NCBI GenBank assembly: GCA_025084515.1
Contig: JAJAGP010000369.1
Span: forward strand, 1 to 64,000
DNA length: 64,000 nt
Source of the DNA: Ancistrus triradiatus
Lineage: Eukaryota; Chordata; Actinopteri; Siluriformes; Loricariidae
Direction: 5' to 3'
Shown: positions 10,974 to 21,950 of the stretch, piece by piece
Numbering within the stretch: the first letter of the stretch is position 1
Layout: each line of letters begins with the position of its first letter
Translations under genes and position numbers: made by a program
The notes under the pieces: generated by a model
What the model was told of the DNA's origin: nothing
Databases searched by the model: none
What the model saw: the letters and a program-made list of their open reading frames with translations, nothing else

Positions 10974-12146
10974 CAGCTTTGCGTGAAAGTTTGTGAACCC
11001 TTTAGAATTTTCTACATTTCTGCATAAATATGACCTAAAACATCATCAGACTTTCACACAAGTCCTAAAAGTAGATAAAGAGAACCCAGTTAAACAAATG
11101 AGACAAAAATATTATACTTGGTCATTTATTTATTGATGAAAATATTGGTGAGTGGCAAAAGTATGTGACCCTCTAGGATTAGCAGTTAATTTGAAGGTGA
11201 AATCAGGTGTTTCAGTCAATGGGATGCCAATCAGGTGTGAGTGGGCACCCTGTTTTATTTAAAGAACAGGGATCTACCAAAGTCTGTTCTTCACAGCACG
11301 TTTGTGGAAGTGTATCATGGCACGAACAAAGGAGATTTCTGAGGAGCTCAGAAAAAGAGTTGTTGATGCTCATCAGGCTGGAAAAGGTTACAAAACCATC
11401 TCTAAAGAGTTTGGACTCCACCAGTCCCACAGTCAGACAGATTGTTACAAATGGAGGAATTCAGACACTGTTACCCTCCCCCAGGAGTTGGTCCCCCGAC
11501 CCAACCAAGATCAACTCCAAATAGCAAGGCCGTGTAATGTTGGTGAGGTCCACAAAGGGACCCCAGGGTAACTTTTCTAAGAACTGAAGGGCCTCTCTTT
11601 TCACATTTGGCCTATGCCTATGTTCATGAGTCCACCATCAGAAAGAAACACTGAAACAACATTGGTGTGCCAATTTCAAGGCTTTCCAAGGGGGAAAGAA
11701 AGCACTGCCTCTCCCAAAATGAACAGTGCTGCCCCCTTTTTCGGCAGTTTTTTTGCTAAAGATCACATGACGAGCCCAGAAGGCTATTAGAAGAATGTTT
11801 TTGTGGACGGATTGAGAACCCAAAAAATAGAACTTTTTTTGGTTTAAAAAAAGCTTATGCCTCCTGTGAAACATGGTGGTTGGTAGTTATCATGGTTTTT
11901 TGGGCCTGGTTTTTTGCCCTGCAATCTGGCCCAGGACGGCTTTTTTGCCCATCCCCCACTGATGGAACAATGATTCCTGATGACATCAGAGAATTCTAAA
12001 GGAAAATGTCAGGACATCTGTCCATGAACTGAATCTCAAGAGAAGGTGGGTCATGCAGCAAGACAGCGACCCTAAGCACACAAGCCGTTCCACCAAAGAA
12101 TGGTTACAGAAGGATAAAGTTCATGTTTTGGAATGGCCAAGCCACA
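10974..12146 (+). mobile_element. Tc1-like transposon, family A, copy 2, 3'-truncated
   Basis: The left terminus at 10974 (preceded by ta) has a mutated tip, then gtgaaagtttgtgaaccctt as in copy 3. The 5' noncoding region, transposase start and much of the transposase follow. It stops after the motif encoding VHVLEWP, at about 12146, where the 21-bp minisatellite begins. No right terminal repeat is found. Between about 11540 and 11985 many single bases are doubled or multiplied relative to copy 1. Confidence 0.9.
11317..12146 (+). pseudogene. Broken Tc1 transposase (family A, copy 2)
   Basis: The native start is the ATG at 11317 (MARTKEISEELRKRVV, then DAHQAGKGYKTISKEFG), giving the complete N-terminal helix-turn-helix. 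The frame shifts near 11417, where the other frame continues as STSPTVRQIVTNGG. From 11540 to 11985 doubled bases destroy all frames, although the first catalytic region (near 11800) and a VMVWA-like region (near 11890) can be traced. The second catalytic aspartate survives in QQDSD near 12056, with Ser in place of the Asn seen in copy 1. The third catalytic residue is lost to truncation. This copy preserves the 5' end that copy 1 lacks. Confidence 0.88.
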
Positions 12147-12585
12147 CCACCTCTGGTTCATCTCTTTGTACATGGGGTCATATTTCTGCAGACTGATCTA
12201 TCTATCTGCATGCTGGTTTATCCCTCTGCACTCTTGCTCAACTTTTTGTATGATGGTTCCTCTCTCTGTGCTCTGGTTTGTCGGATCATCTGGCTGCATT
12301 CTGGCTCATATTTCTGCACTCTGGTTCATCTCTCTTTGTGCAGGTTCGTCTCTCTCTGCACACTAGTTCATATCTGTCTGCTCTGGTTTGTTTCTGTTTG
12401 CTAGTTTGCCTCTCTATGTGCTGGTTCATTTCTGTACGCTCTGGTTAATGTCTCTCCTTGCTCTAATTCGTCTCTCTACACGCTGATTCGTATTTCTGCA
12501 TGGTGATTTGTCTCTGCACTCTGGTTTGTTTCTCAGTGCGTCGGTTCGTATCTCTGCATGTATCCGTGCTCATTTCTCTACATTG
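12147..12585. repeat. Diverged 21-bp minisatellite
   Basis: About twenty imperfect units of the type tctggttcatctctctgca plus two bases, with variants such as tctggtttgtttct and atttctgcactctggttc. It begins exactly where Tc1 copy 2 stops. Because the period is a multiple of three, frames through it (12123-12404, 12133-12366) stay open by chance. Confidence 0.8.
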
Positions 12586-13708
12586 TGTTTAATAAAACCT
12601 TCTGCACCAGAGGCGGTGCTGTTACATCTTTATGACGACCCTGTTTCAGTGAATGTATGTGGTAAGGTAATATATGGGGCAAGCAGGTTAATTACCTTAA
12701 TAGTAAGGATCATAAGCTTATCAGACCACAGACATACATGGGTTTGGATTTTATGTATTTAAATGCCCTTGTTCATACAGTACATTAAGTGCTGCATTGC
12801 TTAAGTACATTTTTATTAGCTCGTAATGGCCTTCTAAACTTGATATGCACAATAATTTCCACATCATCCACCTGTGCGACCCTTTGGAAAGCACCTCTTA
12901 TAGTTCAGACCGAAAGTCTCTGCTGTCACCTCATCACACAGCAGCAGAGGAAAGGAGGATATGTTACGCAAACATGAAAGTAGCGATAAAAAAACCAGAG
13001 AATAAAAAAAACCGTACCTAGAAAGCGCGAGGCTTGAGCAGAGTCTAAGTCAGAGAGGAAGTGAGTTATAGAACGAAAACACCTCTGTACATTCCCGAGG
13101 AAAAAAAATGAAGAAAAAGAAGCTGAGAGCGCTTTCCTTTGCAGCCTGCCTCGAGTGTGTACGTGTTTGTTTTCTGCAAATAAGTTGTGAAAGTTCAAGA
13201 AGAGCCTCTGTTGATGGGGTACGGTTTCTCACACAGGATTTGGAGGCCTGTATATTCTTGTATAACTCTATATCGTATTAAATAATGGATGCTGCATTAG
13301 TGTGGCTGACCTTGGGAAGGTTTTGTCTCCTAAAATCAGACTCTTGTGGCTGCGGCCTTTTTGCTAGAAGTTGATAAAATAACTTCTTGAAAACAAGCAC
13401 TGATTTAGAAATTATTGCCGGTAATTCAAAACTGTTCTTCAAAGCGCAGCCCGAGCTCCAAACGCATCTGAAAGTAATGTCCGTTTTACTGTAGCCTGTG
13501 GTAGCGCAGATAAAATTCATAGTGCGTTTCATCGAGCCATAACACACGGTGTTAAAAGCGGCAGTGAAGTGCGTATGTGTTTAATCGCAGAGCAGTAAGG
13601 AGGGAATGTGAGTTCTGGAAATCTGTCAATAAATTGTCAATAAATTAGTAAACTAACCTAATCATTTGACATTTATCTAACATGATTTACCACCTGTATA
13701 ATTTTCCT
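12586..13708. other. Unique sequence, no gene seen
   Basis: It contains mixed AT-rich sequence. Small open frames (12508-12762, 12926-13232, 13278-13547) show no domain. Confidence 0.4.
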
Positions 13709-13795
13709 ATTGTGAGTTAAGGGCCAGGGATCCTTCAGAGGCAGCTTGATGGTGCTGGGGCTTAAACCCTGGATCTTCTGGTCCAAGGTCCAGTC
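13709..13795 (-). repeat. tRNA-derived SINE fragment (same family as 14783 and 38068)
   Basis: It aligns with the fuller copies through tgagttaaggg and ccctggatcttctggtcca. On the minus strand the latter contains the box B region of the tRNA-like head (gggtttaagcc, mutated). Both ends are lost. Confidence 0.65.
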
Positions 13796-13811
13796 CCAGG
13801 AACAGTCTTCT

Positions 13812-13892
13812 CCGAAGCAGCAACAGGGGGACAAACTCCACCTTTTTTGGTGTCATTTTTCAGCGTACACAAATGTTTGGCCATATAGTGTA
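13812..13892. mobile_element. Right-end remnant of a small 'ccatatagtgta' TIR element
   Basis: It ends in tttggccatatagtgta, the complement of the left tips at 47764, 56370 and 60965. Only the right end remains, directly next to a SINE fragment. Confidence 0.65.
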
Positions 13893-14640
13893 ACCTACAT
13901 TTTTATCTTTTATCAGTTCTGCTCGTTTCGAGCCAGGTTCACGCTGGTCCGGCGAAGATGCCACCGGATTATCTGGCTCTCTTTCTGTATCTCAGCAGCA
14001 GGCTCGCTGAGTGGCTTTCATTACTCACCTCTATCTCCTACTTATCTGGAAGATACCCAGAAATCCACAAGTCTGGCCGGAACCCCCCCATCCCTCTCTT
14101 CATCCCAGCGGTCTCACAACATGATAATTTCAGTCTGTGAGCAGAATTGCTGATCACTTCTTTTCAGGACAGTTGATCAAACGACATTATGAAAAGATGC
14201 AGCCGAGTTATCAGGCTGTACCGTCGCACGCTCTTGTATGGATTTGACTGTTTACCTCGTTACTAAAAAGACAGGGCTATCAGCGCTTTGGTATCTGATT
14301 AAGAAGTCAATGAGGGTGCGTTGAGGATCAATATCAATATCAAATAGGCTTTCAAGTGAGTGATTTCTGCTGGCTTGTGTAAGACCAGGTTTGAGGTTAA
14401 AATGGTCGTAGATAAGTTCTCCGGATCTCAAGAAGCACTCTGATATATAAACAAGTACCAGTTCGCTTCGAAATGTTTGATTACTGTTGCATAAAAAAAA
14501 ACAATATTTTGACAGATTCCCAATGCCAAGTCATGTTGTGATTTGATTGATTCTTTATTATTTACTTTATTATGAACCTTTTGTAGACCAATACTAAAAG
14601 ATATACGAACCTTAGTCGTGGGACAGAAATCCTGCATTTA
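13893..14640. other. Unique sequence, no gene seen
   Basis: No repeat boundary or motif-bearing frame. Open frames 13746-14153 and 13958-14140 have no recognised product. Confidence 0.4.
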
Positions 14641-15360
14641 TACTCGACTATATAATACCCAGAGACTGACTTATATTTTTTACTATATTATATATTATAT
14701 ATATTATATTTATAAATACTTATATATGTCCTTTATTTTACTATTTTAATATATTATGTATTTAATGTATTATATACACCATTTACATTTACATTTACAG
14801 CATTTAGCAGACGCCCTTATCCAGAGCAATCCAAGCAATTAAGGGCCTTGCTCAAGGACCCAACAGTGGCAGCTTGGCAGAGGTCGGATTTGAACCCTAG
14901 ACCTTCTGGTCCATAGTCCAGTATCTTAACCACTAGACTACCACAGTCCCATTTCATCATACTCTTTAGTTTATATGTTATATATACTATTTTATCATAT
15001 TCTGTATTTTATTTATTTTATATAATATTTTAATATGTTCCATACGTTATTATATACACCATTTTATTATTTCCTTTGTTTTATATATTATATATACAAT
15101 TTTATTTTATTTATTATATAATTTAATATGTGCTATATTTCATTTATTATATACACCATTTTATTATATTCTTTATTTTATACATTATAAAATACATACT
15201 ATTTATATTAAAGTATACTATAACTTTATTATATTCTATATTTTATTTATTATATTCTCTCTTTTTACTGTGTGATATTCTATATTTATATCACTGTATT
15301 ACATTTTATTTATTATATTTTTATATTGTATTTAAACTGTTATTACTGATTTATTATTAA
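14641..15360. repeat. AT-rich degenerate tandem repeat interrupted by a SINE
   Basis: Blocks of tatatacaccattttatta type recur at 14771, 15051 and 15148, with a spacing of 97 bp for the last two, within almost pure A+T sequence. The first copy is split by the SINE at 14783. The open frame 15130-15360 is a low-complexity artefact. Confidence 0.65.
14783..14948 (-). repeat. tRNA-derived SINE, near complete
   Basis: Read on the minus strand it begins with a tRNA-like head (box A-like tagtctagtggttaagatac; box B gggttcaaatcc). It continues through a body containing ttgggtccttgagcaaggcc and ends in a conserved part (gataagggcgtctgctaaat) with a short tgtaaa-repeat tail. The tail lies at 14783. 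The block ccattt on both sides is a plausible target duplication. Related copies are at 13709, 38068, 42622 and 62668. Confidence 0.85.
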
Positions 15361-15384
15361 GGTAATGTAATTCTTACATAAAAC

Positions 15385-15535
15385 ATCTAGGCTGCCCATA
15401 GAGGTTTGGGATTCTTCTTGGGGTTCTTCCTCATCACATTTAGGGAGTTTTTCCTTGCCACTGTCGCCCTAGGCCTCTATAATCGGGGCTGCGGGTCGAG
15501 ATATTGGTAAAGCTGCTTTGAGACAAAGCTCCTAC
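15385..15535 (-). repeat. Fish interspersed repeat ('aaggaaaaactccct' type), copy 2
   Basis: The complement of this stretch contains tctcaaagcagcttta and ggcgacagtggcaaggaaaa, matching the copy at 5750. Orientation is minus. Confidence 0.65.
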
Positions 15536-16440
15536 TGCTGAGTCTGTAATGATATTTGTGCAGACGGAGATTTTTCCTTACATATAACATGACATCTCGT
15601 GTCTGTTGTGTGGAAGTGCTATGCCAGTTCCGAATTGTGTTATATAAAAAATCACGTCTCATGTCTAGTGCACCAGAGGTGAAGTTTACTTGAACAAAGC
15701 ATTGTGGCTGAAATAATCATGTCATAAACATATCATGTACGTTTCTTGACATTTACATGAATTTGTATGAAGTTGGACACACCCATGGTGTGAATGCTTT
15801 CTTATAAACAGCAATAGTTTCACCATGGCATCTGATAGCCAAGTCCACATCAGCATCTTAACCATTTCTCACACAGTATATGCAAATTAAGAAACACTAA
15901 TAATCACAATGTTTATGCATCGTTAGGGAAGAACAGGGCAGAAGAGCCACTGGGTAAGGCGGGCGCTTGGTAACCCCAAGTATCTAAGCAACTGTAAACA
16001 AAATAAACCAACTGACACCATTTTCAGGAAAAGGCGGCCATTATGGTCTGTGACATATATGGTGAAAGAGCACATTGAGACGCGGTTAGTGAGGAAAGAA
16101 AGAAAGAAGTAAACATGAACTGTTGTGAGGAGCATCGGCTCGATCTGGCTCCCATCATCCAGCTTTATGTACTGGACTCTAATCCTTTTTAGATTAGAAA
16201 GGATATGAAAGTGTTAACAAACTTGACTTTGTAATAAGAGATTTAATTTAAGATTTAAAGGCTATATAAAAAGATATTTTTCAACTTGACCTGCATTTCC
16301 TGAAGAAACAATAACAGGGCTGGAAAATGTTAAGACGAAAGAGCGAGTGTTTGTCTCTGAGGGATTTATGGTGGAGTCACTAAGTGATTGATATGATATA
16401 AGTATCAATCATACTGATATGACTGATATAATATAATATA
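15536..16440. other. Unique sequence, no gene seen
   Basis: A short gaaa run lies near 16096-16107. No coding or repeat signal beyond that. Confidence 0.4.
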
Positions 16441-16790
16441 TCAAGTGGTTGCTATGGTATTCAAACTGGTTGCTAGGGCATTGATAGGTGGCCTGGTTAA
16501 AGGGCTCAGGACTGGAACTAGTAGTGGTATAAAAACTTCTCAGAGAGAGGACTGGAACTGGTGCCAGAAGACCAGCTTGGAAGAACAGTTTAGAGGAAGG
16601 ACTGGGACTGGATCTGGTACTGGTAGAACAAACCAGTAGAACAGCCTGGTGTGAGGACTGGAACTGGTGCTGGAAGAAGTGCTTGAAGTGAGGACTGGAA
16701 CTGGAACTACTGGTACTTGTAGAGCAGACCAGTAGAACAGTGTAGACTGGAACTGGAACCAGTAGAACAGCTTGAGGAGAAAACAGAATC
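16441..16790. repeat. Degenerate 'ggactggaactggtgctgg' minisatellite
   Basis: It opens with ggttgctatggt and ggttgctaggg units. Then come irregular units around gaggactggaactggtgctg and agaacag..., with spacers of variable length. The final part (cagcttgaggagaaaacaga) recurs near 30150-30170, so this is also a dispersed repeat. Confidence 0.7.
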
Positions 16791-17253
16791 TGTAGGTAGG
16801 GATGTTATGAATAGAGAGTCTATAAACAGATTCCCTCAGCGCCTACGAAAACACCATAACTAAAACGAGGAGAATCATTAATCATTAAAGGGCTTAGTTT
16901 TATTATAAGTGTGGGAGATAACCATATATAGAATTCCAAGCAATTAAATTATATTGTTATGCAATATAAAAATAAAAAATGGCTCAGGTTTAATTAGTGA
17001 ATAAAGGATTAATTATTTATTTCCATCCTTTCAGTCCTGCCTTCTATAAAAAGGCTCATGTTGTAGATAGCTTATCGTATTAGCTTGTTAGCAGCACAGA
17101 TGACCTCGATCCTTTTAAAATAAGTGGAAGTTAAGAGAGTGTGTTTACCTCTGTTTCTCAGATGAGATCTTTTACTGGTAATGCCTACCTCTGTCTCTGA
17201 CTCATTTCGATCGGAAGAAGGGACAAAGGAGGAGTGTGTTGTGTGAAGTGTGA
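16791..17253. other. Unique AT-rich sequence, no gene seen
   Basis: No motif-bearing frame or repeat end. Confidence 0.35.
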
Positions 17254-17554
17254 ATGGAGATCACACCTGCAGCAATCCAGCAAACCTGCAACTATATCCT
17301 AACATCTACTGAGCTGCAGTGGCTTCTTCCCTCTAATCACACCAAGTCTGAAATGGCTACAGGACTAATACACTCACTGACAAAAAGATCTCAGAAAGGG
17401 CTAAGATGTGCTAAAGCTCACACAGACTGGACTGAAGATCAGTGGAAAAGAGAATTATGGACAAATTTAAGATTGAAATTTCTGGGTCCAGTCGTTGACA
17501 ATATGGCTATAACAACAAATCTAAAGGCGGCCTAAGACTTCTGCACTGTACTGT
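17254..17554 (+). mobile_element. Mariner-like element remnant (family M, copy 1)
   Basis: An open frame at 17254-17535 holds a transposase-like piece around 17377-17490 (LRCAKAHTDWTEDQWKRELW). In Tc1/mariner enzymes the W-D-E catalytic motif follows at this point; here it reads WTNLRLKF, so the aspartate is replaced. The right end (ggcggcctaagacttctgca, then ctg) matches the termini of the elements at 21951 and 53558. The left terminus could not be found. The protein is a decayed fragment. Confidence 0.75.
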
Positions 17555-17937
17555 ATAAGCACTTCTGACCCGCGTAACCCTCACAAGGCAGCACAAAGGA
17601 AGCGAAGTAGAGCAAAAAGCTTCGGTAGGTAGCACAACGTATCTGGAATAATGTTTTCAGAGTCTATTTTAGTTGAAATACGTCCAGACGGTTCATCATG
17701 CTAATGAGCTAGCTTGCTAACAAGTCACAGAATAAAGTCATTATCGTGACATAAGGTATTTGGCCCAATTAAACGCAGTATAAATAAAAGCTCTTCCCGA
17801 TTCTGTTTATAAACTGCTTTCCTATTATAAAAATAGAATATCACAATGGCTGCCTGGAGCGGCTCCGTCTGACTCAGTCATGTCGACTCCAAACAGGGAT
17901 CATCTAGCAAACTCTACGTGACCTCAGATCGTAATAG
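17555..17937. other. Unique sequence, no gene seen
   Basis: Nothing recognisable. It leads into the duplicated segment at 17938. Confidence 0.35.
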
Positions 17938-18170
17938 TAAATGTTTCAGTGCGGATTCTATTAGATTTTCTGAAACAACAGTGACTTGTTCTTGCCGGAG
18001 CATTACAGCATGATGTATTTCCTTTCTCGGGCATAACCATAATGAGCTGGCAGTTTGCGGAGTGCAATTAGCGGCGTGACCGATCGTTTATTTATGAACG
18101 TATTGGGAAAGTTTCAAAAACGCAAAATTCAATTTAGGTTTCGGCTACAACAACCTGATGGAAAGAAAAG
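17938..18170. repeat. Local diverged duplicate, copy 1 (partner 20352-20610)
   Basis: The sequence from aatgtttcagtgcggattct onwards follows the same order of blocks as the partner 2.4 kb downstream: ttctattag.ttttctgaaacaa, gacttgttct, catgatgtattt, cgggcat.ac, tggcagt, attagcggcgtgac, gtttatt. Identity is partial and interrupted by small indels. It is not a family I recognise. Confidence 0.65.
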
Positions 18171-18279
18171 TGCAATTTGAAACAAGAAAGAGTAATAAAA
18201 GTAATACTGTTGTTATTATTTTCATGTTTTAACCCCACGTGTGTTGGTCGGCTGTTGTGACCTTACTCATGCTGATGCA

Positions 18280-18328
18280 ACGATAATAATAATAACAACA
18301 TAATAACATAAAAATAATAATAATAACA

Positions 18329-18374
<46 letters not shown>

Positions 18375-18383
18375 GAACAATAA

Positions 18384-18417
<34 letters not shown>

Positions 18418-19021
18418 GTCATTATATTGTTGTTTTGTAATAATATAATATAATATAATAACAATAATAATAATAATAATAATAATAAAAATAACATTAT
18501 TATTATTATTGTTGTTGTTGTTGTTGTTGTTTTGTAATAATATAATATAATATAACAATAATAATAATAACAACATTATTATTATTATTATTATTATTGT
18601 TGTTGTTTTGAAATAAAATAATATGAAATATTATATTTAAAAAAATTATAATAATAATAACATTATTATTATTATTATTATTATTGTCATTATTATTATT
18701 ATGCTATCATTTTGTTAATGTTGTTGTTATAATTATTATGGTTAATATTATGGTTATTATTATTATTACTATTATTGTTGTTGTTGTTGTTGCTTTGATA
18801 TAATATAATACAATATAATATAATATAATAATATATTTCATAAAAACTATAATAATAATAATAAAATTATAATAATAATAAAATATAATATTGTTCTTAT
18901 TATTATTATTGTTGTTGTTGTTGTTGTTGTTTTAATAATATAATATAATATAAAAACTATCATAATAATAACAATAATAATAATAACAAGTATTATTATT
19001 ATTATTATTGTTCTTATTATG

Positions 19022-19061
<40 letters not shown>

Positions 19062-19403
19062 GTCATTATTATTATTATGCTATCATTTTGTTAATGTTGT
19101 TGTTATAATTATTATGGTTAATATTATGGTTATTATTATTATTACTATTATTGTTGTTGTTGTTGTTGCTTTGATATAATATAATACAATATAATATAAT
19201 ATAATATAATAATATATTTCATAAAAACTATAATAATAATAATAAAATTATAATAATAATAAAATATAATATTATTATTATTATTATTATTATTGTTGTT
19301 GTTGTTGTTGTTGTTTTAATAATATAATATAAAAACTATCTTAATAATAACAATAATAATAATAACAAGTATTATTATTATTATTATTATTGTTCTTATT
19401 ATG

Positions 19404-19463
<60 letters not shown>
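18280..19463. repeat. (AAT)n/(ATT)n/(TTG)n complex with a 376-bp tandem duplication
   Basis: Long alternating tracts of AAT, ATT, GTT and TATAA. Segment 18655-19030 is repeated at 19031-19412: the marker ttaatgttgttgttataatt is at 18715 and again at 19091 (offset 376), and ttcttattatgtgtt is at 19011 and 19393 (offset 382). Adjacent AAT and ATT tracts are complementary and can fold into hairpins. All open frames here (poly-Ile, -Leu, -Asn, -Tyr) are artefacts. Confidence 0.95.
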
Positions 19464-19464
<1 letters not shown>

Positions 19465-19600
19465 GTGCAGTGTTTAGTATTATCACCTCACAGCTCCAGA
19501 GACTCAGGTTCAAGTCCCGACAAGGCCTCTGCCAGTGTGGATTTTGTATGTTCTCCCTGCATCTGCGTGGCTGTCCTCCAGTTAATTTCATCCGAATACG
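19465..19600 (+). repeat. tRNA-derived SINE fragment
   Basis: A tRNA-like head with a box A-like region (tttagtattatcacctcaca) and a good box B (ggttcaagtcc at about 19507-19517), then the body motifs tgtatgttctccctgc and gcgtggctgtcctcc. It abuts the ATT microsatellite. The 3' end is degraded. Confidence 0.8.
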
Positions 19601-20351
19601 AGGACTGATCACCCAACATGACCTCACGACAGACTTTGTAACTTCTTAAATTTATCCTTCTAATCTGTTGAGCCTTTTTGTGACTCACAGCAGCATGACT
19701 GAACTGTACGACATCCAGCCATCGTGCCTCATAAGTCTATATCCAGACAAGAAAGCATTTTTTGACGCTTATCCCGGTAGCGTGTTCATCCAGACGAGTG
19801 GTGTACTTGCCACACATGCGTGTTTTTGTTGGAGGAAGCCCCAGGCCCATTTGGCTGCGATTCGTCAGACCTGGCACGCTTGCAGTCGCAAATGATTAAT
19901 TAACACGTCTCCTCCTGAGGAGACAACGTGGGTTTTAGCCAGCGTGGCTGAGCTCTTAACAAGAACACCTCTGGAGAAGCTTAAGAGCTACCATTCAGCT
20001 GAGATTTTATGGCTTTTGTGCTCTGGGATTTTACGGCAGCGGTGATTAAGAGAGTTAACCATCACATTAACAGGCACGTACTATAATAATATAATAATCA
20101 CTGCTGTAGCATCAATGGCATGATTGTTTAAAGTCAATTAGGAATTAATAGGAAAAAAGAGGGACACGTTTACTTTGCCCCTGGAAACAATGAGAGGAAA
20201 AAAAATCACGGAACCGTCGCAGTCAGTCATGCCAGTAAAATGTAAAGTTTGAGGTCAAAAGGAAAGCTGGTGCCTCCTAAGATAGCCCGAGATAGACATA
20301 TGGTCGTAAAGAGGGCAATGTCATCACCCTAAAATGGCCTGGAAGTTCCCC
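19601..20351. other. Unique sequence, no gene seen
   Basis: Open frames are short and without domains. A palindromic ctcctcctgaggag-type stretch lies near 19909-19922. Confidence 0.35.
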
Positions 20352-20610
20352 TGGTAAACGTTTCAGTGTGGTTTCTATTATGTTTTCTCAAAACAAGAAT
20401 GAGTTGTTCTGCCCAGAGGAGAAATGCATGACGTATTTATTTTTTTCAGGCATGACTGCGGCAGTCTGGCAATCGCAGGCAAACAAAGTTTATAAAGTAC
20501 TATTAGCAGCTTGATTGCTTGTTTATTCAAAAACATATCATGGACGTTTTGAAAGACAGAAATCAGTTTGAGCGTGCAGCTTCCCAAAATCAGCTGCAGT
20601 GGAAAAAGGA
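20352..20610. repeat. Local diverged duplicate, copy 2 (partner 17938-18170)
   Basis: It contains aacgtttcagtgtggtttct, then ttctattatgttttctcaaaac, gagttgttct, catgacgtattt, caggcatgac, ggcagtctggc, attagcagcttgattg and gtttattca in the same order as copy 1. Together the two copies bracket the AAT complex and the SINE. Confidence 0.65.
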
Positions 20611-20654
20611 ACAAATTTGAACAAGTTGGATTTCAGTTTCATGAAAACGATGCC

Positions 20655-21262
20655 AAGGCATAACCTGGGATGGGTTCCCAAAACGTTCAGAAAGTCAAGT
20701 CATTCGGAACCTCGTACATAAGAACATCCTTAAGTAACTAACTCACGTAGTACCTAAACTCGTTCATAAGTTATAGAGTTCTCTGACCCGTCATAACTCA
20801 ACTTTATCAAGACACTATCAAAACAAAGTTAGTAATATTTTCTTCCAAAAGTTAAGATGGTAAAGTGTTCTAACTGAAGAATCATCCTTAAAAATACTAA
20901 TTCAAAAAAAATATTAGACCTGTTTGTTTCAGAGAATGTAATTGCATCATGTACATTATATCCAATACCAACAAATATCAGTAGGGGTACAGGTTTCATT
21001 TTAATCTTTTCATTCACATGAATCAAACAATTTCATTTGTTATATCAGTAATTAAAATACTTATTTTCCTAAGGACAGTTCTGTGGTATAATAAAGAGAA
21101 AATGTTTGTAAATCTTTGGCACAAAGACCTACTTAAAACTCGTTTGTAATTTGTGAGAAGTAAGAAGGCTTTTGGGAAACTGTTCTTAAAGTTAGGTTGT
21201 TCCTAAAGTTGTCCATAATTGCTAAGATGAATCGTTATCGGGAAATGTACCCCTAGTTTTTA
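20655..21262. mobile_element. Possible MITE with 'gggttcccaaaacgttc' ends
   Basis: The left end gggttcccaaaacgttc and the complement of the right end (ggggtacatttcccgataac) are similar. The interior contains repeated cttaagtaac/cttaaagtt blocks, as in AT-rich teleost MITEs. The ends are diverged, so the limits are approximate. The interior frame 20829-21026 has no motif. Confidence 0.45.
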
Positions 21263-21950
21263 TGTGAATCTCTCTAGATCCAGTGTCCATGCACTGCAGG
21301 GTAGTTTGGGAAAGAGTTAACTCCTCCCACATAACCTTTACTAAGGTAAGGAAAACTACAGTCATTACCCTCCATTACCCTCTACTCCTTACGCCTGCCT
21401 TGCCATGTAGAAAATGTCATTTGCAGCCTCTTCCTTCATAGCTGATAATCAAAACCATAAGGTTTGAAAATGTACTCATGTCCCCACTATGTAACACACA
21501 TCCCTGACGAGCATGTGATACACCATTTACGAGTATCGACTTTATTATATCGTGTTTTATAGAGCCACTCAGCTCAAGGTCACGCTAGAATTGGGTCGAC
21601 CATAAACAAACGAGAGACAAAAAATCCAACAAGGAAGAACAAAAAGGCAGAGAGGCAGTCTGGAAGAAAAGATATGAGAATTGATGCATTTGATTCGTAA
21701 CACTGAAAGATTTTCAAGTGCAAGTGTGCGATGGCAGTGTTACCGACAAACCCATTCACTGAATGCCATGCCATGCCCGCTGTTTCGGGTGCTGAGTACT
21801 GCTTTTTTCCGGGATCTACAAGGAAACAAACGTGCTGCTGATGAAGAGCTTAACGAGTGATGCTATATCCAAACTGTAGAGAGTTTTTGAGTTTTTTTAT
21901 ATGTTTTCCCAACAAATGTTTTCACAATTAATAAATAATAATAGCCAATA
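21263..21950. other. Unique sequence, no gene seen
   Basis: No repeat ends or motif-bearing frame. The open frame at 21580-21774 (minus) contains a hydrophobic stretch but nothing recognisable. Confidence 0.35.

Noticed and set aside
11302..11571. Start of an intact Tc1 transposase
   Set aside because: Only the first ~33 codons after ATG 11317 follow the family before a frameshift; the rest is disrupted and truncated.
18229..18576. Poly-Asn/Ile/Leu open frames on the minus strand
   Set aside because: Produced by (AAT)n/(ATT)n tracts, with no other protein signal.
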